64,000 bases of DNA from a bacterium (GTDB taxonomy: Bacteria > Bacillota > Bacilli > Lactobacillales > Streptococcaceae): positions 114,732-178,731 of the forward strand of contig CAJNBP010000003.1 of assembly GCA_905221035.1 (NCBI GenBank). The letters are read 5' to 3'. The translations under genes were made by a program, and so were the position numbers. Below the pieces are notes generated by a model. That model was given only the letters and a program-made list of their open reading frames with translations. It was not told where the DNA came from and searched no databases. Shown piece by piece: positions 58,692 through 64,000 of the stretch; the stretch's first letter is position 1; each line of letters begins with the position of its first letter.

Positions 58692-60905
58692 TTAGTTTTG
58701 ACTAGTAAATATCATTTCCAACAAACGGCCTCTCAATTCCTTATCCTGATGATGCAAGATATTCATTAACTCATGAGAATTTTTGGCATTGCTGAATTGA
58801 TTTAACAATCTATCTTTTAATTCATATGGAAGAGAAGCCGTCTTTAGTAGTCTAAAAACTTCATCATTTAGAGATGTTGTTTTATTATCTTTACATTCAA
58901 ATCTAGCTGTAGTATTCTTATTTGGCAATTCAATGATAGACACATTCGTTCCTTTAAAATGAATTCTATGCCTTCTATTGCTTGGAACGATACTAGAATC
59001 GCCTTGTAATGTTAACTCTACCATTCCCATTTCCCAGTCGATTGATAATCTTGTTTTATATCTTTGACCATTTTGATCTTCAATCATTTCAAAAGAATGT
59101 TGTTTTCCTGGGAATACATACCAATCTACAACTTCAGGTAAATCAACACCCATATCTATCTCAGAACCAACCAATGGAATGATTGCACCACTTTGGGCAA
59201 ACACAGGAATAGTCGAAATGTCCCTATAAACACTTAAGTTCACACCACCTGTGTATTTTTTCTCTGAAAAGAAGTCATACCATTCACCTTCAGGGAACCA
59301 TACATCTACTTTTGCAGATTGAAATGCCAAATCCATCTTTTCTACAACGGGAGCCACCATCAATTCTGTTCCAAAAAAGTATTGATTTGGAACATTATAG
59401 CTCTCATCATTCTCTGGGTAGAAATAATACATTGGGCTGATTAATGGGGCGCCTTCCTCATGTGTCTTTACATTCATGGTATATAGATATGGAATCATCT
59501 GATGTCTCAAACGAAGGTATTTCTTCATAATCTTAGATGTTGTTTCTGAAAAAAACCAAGGTTCTTTACTATTGAAGGGACTTCTAGAACTATGTAATCG
59601 AGTTATCGGACTAAAAACGCCAAACTGTAGCCATCTAGTTTGTAGCTCTTCGTCATAATCTCCCAGCATGTGTCCACCGATATCATGACTCCACCAACTA
59701 TAACCGATATTAGATGCTGTCGCTGTAAAATAAGGTTGAAATCTTAAGGAATTCCAACTAATAATAGTATCCCCTGAAAAACCAACAGGGTAGCGATGAC
59801 TACCAGGACCTGCATATCTTGATAAAATCAAACCACCTTCTGCATTTTTACAACTATCTTGATAGTGATAATGGTTTAAAAGCCACAGTGGATCCAACAT
59901 GCCTTGAGTCCCTTGTTGCCAGTCAATCCACCAAAAATCTACTCCCTGCTTTTCTAGCTCATAATGAACATCTTTAAAGTAGGATTCTCTAAAAGATGGA
60001 TTAAAAAAATCAAAAATAGCAGGTTCTTCAAGTTCTACATTTAACCCCAATCGTTTGGCGACTCGAGGATAAGCTTCCTCATAAGCCCGTATACCATCAG
60101 CAGGATGGACATTTAAGGAGAGTTTTAACTTTCTATCATGAAGTTGTTGCAATAACTGTTCTGGATTTGGTATTAAGTTTCTATTCCAACTATAGCCTGT
60201 CCAACCACTTCCAAAACGGGATGGAATGTCAGTTATATGCCAATCCATATCTAACACACCGATAGATAATGGAATTTTCTCTGTTTTAAATCTGTCTATT
60301 AAATTCAAGTATTCATCCGACGTATAAGGCCAATATCTACTCCACCAATTACCTAAAGCATATCGTGGCAACAAGGGTGTCGAACCAGTCAAATGGTAAA
60401 AGTCTCTGATTGCTCCTCTATAATCATGCCCATAGGCAAAGAAATAGAGGTCAATTTGATTTTCTCTCTCAATATAACCAGACTCTTCATCCCAAATAAA
60501 TCCTTGAGAATCATCCAACAAGGCAATCCCATTTCGACTAATAATTCCATCTTCTAACGGGATTGCGCCATCTGCCTTATCCAGAGTCCGAGCTGTTCCT
60601 TTTAACGTTTCAATAGATTCACCAAAATACCAGCGACTACCATATACGGCAAAATTTCCTTTTAATTCTATAAATAAATTTTCGGCGTTAAATTCTCCTT
60701 TATTAAAGTGCAAATGAAAATAGTCCGTCATAATATCTAGTACGTTTGATGTCTCGATATAATCTAACGAAACTTGGCCAAAATCTCTATTATAGATAAG
60801 TTGTGTTGTTCTATCCTCAAAACTTCCAGTTTGAGAATATTCTAACCTCACTAGCTTGTCTGTTAATACAGAGATTCTATAAAACTCTCCCTTAAAAATT
60901 TTCAA
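58692..60905 (-). CDS. GH31-family glycosidase (alpha-glucosidase-like)
   Basis: 737 residues: N-terminal beta-sandwich (about 1-170), catalytic barrel with IGVLDMDWHITDIPSRFGSGWTGYSWN near 215, nucleophile region GVDFWWIDWQQGTQG near 320 and acid/base VGFSGDTIISWNSL near 380, then C-terminal beta domains and a helical tail. No signal peptide, so cytoplasmic. Pneumococcus has a homologue near gpo. GH31 covers alpha-glucosidase, alpha-xylosidase and alpha-galactosidase activities; the WIDWQQG nucleophile loop differs from classic maltase, so the substrate is open. SD AGGGAGG. Confidence 0.9.
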   Translation of the reverse strand: MKIFKGEFYRISVLTDKLVRLEYSQTGSFEDRTTQLIYNRDFGQVSLDYIETSNVLDIMTDYFHLHFNKGEFNAENLFIELKGNFAVYGSRWYFGESIETLKGTARTLDKADGAIPLEDGIISRNGIALLDDSQGFIWDEESGYIERENQIDLYFFAYGHDYRGAIRDFYHLTGSTPLLPRYALGNWWSRYWPYTSDEYLNLIDRFKTEKIPLSIGVLDMDWHITDIPSRFGSGWTGYSWNRNLIPNPEQLLQQLHDRKLKLSLNVHPADGIRAYEEAYPRVAKRLGLNVELEEPAIFDFFNPSFRESYFKDVHYELEKQGVDFWWIDWQQGTQGMLDPLWLLNHYHYQDSCKNAEGGLILSRYAGPGSHRYPVGFSGDTIISWNSLRFQPYFTATASNIGYSWWSHDIGGHMLGDYDEELQTRWLQFGVFSPITRLHSSRSPFNSKEPWFFSETTSKIMKKYLRLRHQMIPYLYTMNVKTHEEGAPLISPMYYFYPENDESYNVPNQYFFGTELMVAPVVEKMDLAFQSAKVDVWFPEGEWYDFFSEKKYTGGVNLSVYRDISTIPVFAQSGAIIPLVGSEIDMGVDLPEVVDWYVFPGKQHSFEMIEDQNGQRYKTRLSIDWEMGMVELTLQGDSSIVPSNRRHRIHFKGTNVSIIELPNKNTTARFECKDNKTTSLNDEVFRLLKTASLPYELKDRLLNQFSNAKNSHELMNILHHQDKELRGRLLEMIFTSQN

Positions 60906-61111
60906 TTTGTTTCCCTCCTTTTATTGTAGCATAAAAACAGAACGCACCATTTTTGATGCGTTTTTCATTATTCTGAATGCAATGTTCTATCTGTTATATC
61001 TATGACAAATAATAGTCAATTGAAAAAATGTAGTGGACAAAATATCTTTTAACAAATCAAGATGTTATTAAAGAGTTATCACTTTTCAACTTTTCTAAGC
61101 TTATGTAGTTG

Positions 61112-61306
61112 TGAAACAAACTACTTTTAAACTATTAACTAAGATAGGATTGATAAATAATTTCAAACTCTTACTAGCAATCATACGATATTCAAGCTCG
61201 CGTGCTTTTTTCCTTCCTACTTATTTCTTAGAACTGAAGAATCTGGATAGTTATATAAATTATTCAGATCAATATAGTCATAAGAATCCTAACATTTACG
61301 CTTCAT
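61112..61306 (-). pseudogene. Decayed Fic-domain toxin, N-terminal remnant
   Basis: The ATG overlaps the antitoxin stop (TAATG). In frame it reads MKRKC, TAG, then DSYDYIDLNNLYNYPDSSVLRNK, TAG. After a frame shift it continues KKARELEYRMIASKSLKLFINPI and soon ends. These are characteristic of the N-terminal helices of Fic/Doc AMP-transferases. The catalytic HxFx(D/E)GNGR motif is absent from the window. Clearly non-functional. Confidence 0.75.
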
Positions 61307-61482
61307 TAAGCCATCCCCAGAGCAAGAGCTTCATCTCGTAATTTTTCAACATCACTAACCGTAGGTCGCCATCCTTCAATCATATTTGTACTTAAAGCAT
61401 ACCAAACACTCTTAAAAACGGAGCGGTTTTCAAAAGCTACTCCCATGATTGTCATCTTTTCTTTATCTATATCTAAGGACAT
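61306..61482 (-). CDS. Fic-type antitoxin (VbhA-like), orphan
   Basis: 58 residues: MSLDIDKEKMTIMGVAFENR...STNMIEGWRPTVSDVEKLRDEALALGMA. Thr32-Asn-Met-Ile-Glu36-Gly37 fits the (S/T)xxxE(G/N) inhibitory motif by which class I Fic antitoxins block ATP binding. Ideal ribosome site (AGGAGG). The cognate toxin directly downstream is decayed, so the antitoxin survives alone. Confidence 0.75.
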   Translation of the reverse strand: MSLDIDKEKMTIMGVAFENRSVFKSVWYALSTNMIEGWRPTVSDVEKLRDEALALGMA

Positions 61483-61615
61483 ATGCTACCTCCTTTAGTT
61501 ACATTATACCATGTTTCTCTGTAGCTTTTAAACATTTTATTTTGTCTGTAACGCCTTAATATTCAGTGGTCTTATCCTTTGTATATAAATTTCTAGTGAG
61601 CCTATATTAAAGTAT

Positions 61616-62518
61616 CTATTTACCTACAAATAGATCTTCCCACTGTGTAATAGATGTTGGAAGAATCGTTTTATTCTCCTCGTAGAAAGCTAATAAATCA
61701 CTATCCTCTATTTTAATTACATTTTCAATTTGATCTAAATTAATTATTTTTGGACCATACAAATAAACTAGACAGCCATCATCTACATATTGTTTAAATT
61801 CTAAAGCATCAAGTTCATTTGCCTTCTTCCCTTTTACTTGAACTACTGCTTTTCTTGGATTATTGATGTCTCTTGAGATCATCTCACATTCAATTTTTAT
61901 GGTTGTAGACTTCTTTGCAATTGAATTAGAAAGTACATAATAATTCTCCTTAATTTGAAGATATGAGATAACGAGTTCTTCTAAATCAAATTCAGGCAGA
62001 TTATTAAGAAGTCCTCCTCTAAATGGAGTTATCTCAAAATAATTATTTTTCGAAAATATATTAAACAACAATTTTGAGTATTCTATTATACTCTTATCCC
62101 AAATTCTTTCAATCGTACTACCACGTGGCCTATTAAAGGAAGATTTAATCTGTCCAGGAACTTGCATTCCAACATTAAATGCATCAACAGATATGATTGA
62201 ACCAATATCTAAATTAGTGTCACAGACTACTTTAGCAGAAGATTTCGCTTTACATATCCAATAATTTCCATTTAAATCTCGTGTCCAGAATAAGTCATCT
62301 ATCTTAGCATCCTTAAAAACATTTATTGCCGGATTCGCTCTACCTCTTTCTTTTTTTATTCGTCTATAGTATTCATTAAAGTCATCTTCACTAATATCGC
62401 TACTTAAGCGACTCCAACCAAGTGCAAGATACTGTTCAGAATTATTTAAACAGAAGCCAATTAACTCTTGCCTAATGTTATCATTTCTTTTTAAGTGTAT
62501 TCTTGCAACATAATCCAT
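61616..62518 (-). CDS. Putative modification-dependent nuclease: PUA/EVE-like N-terminus and PD-(D/E)xK C-terminus
   Basis: 300 residues. The N-terminal half (about 1-155) has the pattern of PUA/EVE-like domains found in restriction-type proteins: LGWSRLSSDISEDDF, DDLFWTRDLNGNYWICKAK near 75 and VGMQVPGQIKSSFNRPRGSTIERI near 116. The C-terminal half has FDLEELVISYLQIKENYYVLSNS (Glu180/181), KIECEM (Glu210/212) and AVVQVKG (Gln227, Lys229), then LVYLYG, matching a Mrr-like PD-(D/E)xK core. Inference: recognises modified or damaged nucleic acid and cleaves it. Starts 5 bases after its partner gene. I know no named system with this pair. Confidence 0.55.
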   Translation of the reverse strand: MDYVARIHLKRNDNIRQELIGFCLNNSEQYLALGWSRLSSDISEDDFNEYYRRIKKERGRANPAINVFKDAKIDDLFWTRDLNGNYWICKAKSSAKVVCDTNLDIGSIISVDAFNVGMQVPGQIKSSFNRPRGSTIERIWDKSIIEYSKLLFNIFSKNNYFEITPFRGGLLNNLPEFDLEELVISYLQIKENYYVLSNSIAKKSTTIKIECEMISRDINNPRKAVVQVKGKKANELDALEFKQYVDDGCLVYLYGPKIINLDQIENVIKIEDSDLLAFYEENKTILPTSITQWEDLFVGK

Positions 62519-62523
62519 TCAAA

Positions 62524-63327
62524 TTAGCCTCTCTTACTTTTTTCTTTCAAAATTATTTCGACTCCCGCTTGATGTAAAATATCATATCTAGCACGACTTA
62601 TTTCTGATTCATTGATTAAGTTAAGAAGATTATCGATTTCTTTTCTTCCTTCTTCACTTAACTTCGGCTTTATATCATCTAAATTTTTTTGTAGTCTTAG
62701 AAACAATTGAATAGCTACTTCGTAATCTTTTTTCTCTTGTAATTCTTGCTGCTTGGCTAAAAATTCTTTTTCTTTCTCTTCGTTTTTCTTCCTATTTTGT
62801 TCAGCCATTTCACAAAGTATTTCATAATCCACTGTTTGAGTCTCAAAATCTTTTTTTACCAACTCTATCATTTGAGGCGTAATACGAATACGATTATAAG
62901 CTTCTTTGACTAAGGAAGTGATTTTATCCCAATAAGGTACTTCTGAGTCTTCTCGGAACATTAATATTTCTCGATCCGTTATGACAATTTTCTTTTCGTC
63001 ATCAATGAAATAGCCTTTTTCTTTGAAATTATTTAAATCAGAAATATACTTCTCTAATCTCCACTGTTTGACTATTTTTTTACCACTGTCAGATAAATCA
63101 GAGTCGACCACATATCCATATAACCAATCAGGAAAATCAATATCACCTATAGTCCATCTTTGTTTCTCATCGGAGTATATTTCATTTCTTAATTCTCGGT
63201 CGGGAAATTTAACTTTATTAAAAACGTACTTAATAATCTCATCACCCTCTTGAATGTATTCGTTCCAATACTTGCTATAATTAGCATAGGGGCTAAATGG
63301 ACGAGTTCTATATATAACTCTACTCAT
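62524..63327 (-). CDS. Unknown protein with a C-terminal coiled coil, partner of the nuclease-like gene
   Basis: 267 residues, MSRVIYRTRPFSPYANYSKYWNEYIQEGDE... The first ~150 residues are rich in aromatic and acidic residues (DIDFPDWLYGYVVDSDLSDSG) with no recognisable fold. About 165-225 is a strong coiled coil (CEMAEQNRKKNEEKEKEFLAKQ and on), followed by helices (LSEEGRKEIDNLLNLINESE). No membrane segment or signal. Co-directional and 5 bases from the nuclease gene. SD AAAGGAG. Possibly a structural or sensor subunit. Confidence 0.6.
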   Translation of the reverse strand: MSRVIYRTRPFSPYANYSKYWNEYIQEGDEIIKYVFNKVKFPDRELRNEIYSDEKQRWTIGDIDFPDWLYGYVVDSDLSDSGKKIVKQWRLEKYISDLNNFKEKGYFIDDEKKIVITDREILMFREDSEVPYWDKITSLVKEAYNRIRITPQMIELVKKDFETQTVDYEILCEMAEQNRKKNEEKEKEFLAKQQELQEKKDYEVAIQLFLRLQKNLDDIKPKLSEEGRKEIDNLLNLINESEISRARYDILHQAGVEIILKEKSKRG

Positions 63328-63405
63328 TTTTTACTCCTTTAGTTTATGAAATTCATAGTATCCTTTTTAAGCAAACAAAAATTTCTCTCATTCGCCCTTA
63401 AATAT

Positions 63406-63850
63406 TTAATCAATATAATTTTCTTCCATTCTCTTAATAAGAGTTTTCATATCATCAATTAACGACTTTGGAGACAATACCCTTAAGGATTCCGCTTGAC
63501 TCAACAGCCATCTCTTCAGCCCTGGTGTATCTTGACTCACAAATTCAATAATATTACCATTTGATGTTTTTTCAATAATTTTTGCTGTAGGAAATTGATC
63601 AACAATAATTGTTGGATCATTGACGAATAGGACTCTAATATTTAACTCTTTTCCTATGAATGGATCTACACGCTTATTACGAATTTCTCCATCACGAAAT
63701 TTTCTTCCATATGAGAGAGAAGGTTTCTTTTCTTTAATTTCTACCCAACTAAGAATTCTATCTAATTTTAAGGTCATATATGAATCAAAAACTAAATTAT
63801 AAGCTACTATGTAAAAATAATGGCTATCATAATAAAGCGATACCGGGAAA
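63406..63850 (-). pseudogene. WYL-domain transcriptional regulator, truncated by an IS
   Basis: The preserved part reads FPVSLYYDSHYFYIVAYN... through LKLDRILSWVEI to IEFVSQDTPGLKRWLLSQAESLRVLSPKSLIDDM, i.e. the WYL domain and C-terminal extension of a YafY-type regulator. The N-terminal HTH is missing: the frame enters the IS end at 63851, so its first residues are IS-derived. WYL proteins regulate defence operons in many bacteria and would bind a nucleotide-type ligand. Confidence 0.75.
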
Positions 63851-64000
63851 TGTACTGACCCCAAAAAGTTAGACAATTAATTTATCCGAAGGATTTAGTT
63901 CTGTATTGCACAGGACTGAGTCCTTTTAGTTTTACCTTAATTCGTTTATTGTTGTAGTAATCAATATAGTCTACAATGGCTTGTTCCAATTGGTTGAGCG
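63851..64000 (-). mobile_element. IS3-family (IS150-like) element, right end; continues beyond the window
   Basis: Terminal repeat TGTACTGACCCCAAAAAGTT starts at 63851. The transposase is on minus. The same end, degenerate and on the opposite strand, occurs at 56757-56848. Confidence 0.88.
63882..64000 (-). CDS. IS3-family transposase (OrfB), C-terminal 38 residues
   Basis: Reads LNQLEQAIVDYIDYYNNKRI then KVKLKGLSPVQYRTKSFG and TAA. This is the classic OrfB integrase C-terminus (YIxxYNxxRxxxxLxGLSPxxYR). The DDE catalytic residues lie outside the window. Confidence 0.9.
   Translation of the reverse strand, partial: LNQLEQAIVDYIDYYNNKRIKVKLKGLSPVQYRTKSFG

Noticed and set aside
61111..61341. 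76-codon open frame on plus
   Set aside because: Antisense to the Fic remnant and antitoxin, which have recognisable motifs and a ribosome site.

Overview
The window comes from a Mitis-group Streptococcus chromosome, close to S. pneumoniae and S. mitis. The evidence is the gene order (liaSF, mevalonate operon, choline-binding protein, ritR, gnd, mapZ, rnpB, gpsB, recU, pbp1A, aliA, cps, dexB, luxS, clpL, mraY, pbp2X, ftsL, rsmH), BOX repeats, a choline-binding surface protein and RitR with its two diagnostic residues. Several details argue against an ordinary pneumococcus. PBP1A has a Q/P-rich tail unlike the pneumococcal one. An aliB-like gene sits between dexB and wzg. The hyaluronate-utilisation block that I recall near gpo in reference pneumococci is absent. 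My best guess is S. mitis or a near relative (S. infantis, S. oralis) with a serotype-5-like capsule locus. Species cannot be settled from the window alone.

Layout: 1-4958 (minus) holds liaS (cut by the window edge), liaF and the fni-mvaK2-mvaD-mvaK1 mevalonate operon. 5082-12312 (minus) holds a choline-binding protein, ritR, gnd, mapZ, a THUMP methyltransferase, RNase P RNA, gpsB and a DUF1273 gene. recU and pbp1A run on plus (12379-15128). 15359-38002 (minus) is the capsule region: aliA, glf, a small unknown gene, fnlC, fnlB, ugd, fnlA, three glycosyltransferases, wzx, wzy, a glycosyltransferase remnant, wciJ, wciI, wze, wzd, wzh, wzg and an aliB-like lipoprotein gene. dexB, a DUF1846 gene and luxS follow. 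A group IIC intron (42021-43880) lies between luxS and clpL. clpL is CtsR-controlled and lies between two inverted BOX elements. mraY-pbp2X-ftsL-rsmH complete the division/wall cluster.

From 51.2 kb the window becomes accessory: an XRE/DUF3278 membrane-protein cassette ending in gpo; an SOS-like operon (HdiR-type repressor, Y-family polymerase, two small genes); a peptide transporter; a GH31 glycosidase; an orphan Fic antitoxin beside a decayed Fic toxin; and an unfamiliar two-gene unit (PUA-like/PD-(D/E)xK protein plus a coiled-coil partner) behind a WYL-domain fragment cut by an IS3-family element. Ends of the same IS type face each other at 56848 and 63851.

How the genes fit together: FnlA, FnlB and FnlC form one pathway whose successive products can supply Sug, PneNAc and FucNAc. 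Ugd supplies GlcA, and glucose comes from housekeeping UDP-Glc. One initiating transferase plus four glycosyltransferases equals the five sugars of the serotype 5 repeat. Wzx/Wzy export and polymerise, and Wzg/Wzh/Wzd/Wze control chain length and attachment. The wall, division and mevalonate genes make or position lipid-linked wall precursors. The most unfamiliar item is the 61616-63850 unit, which may be a defence system.
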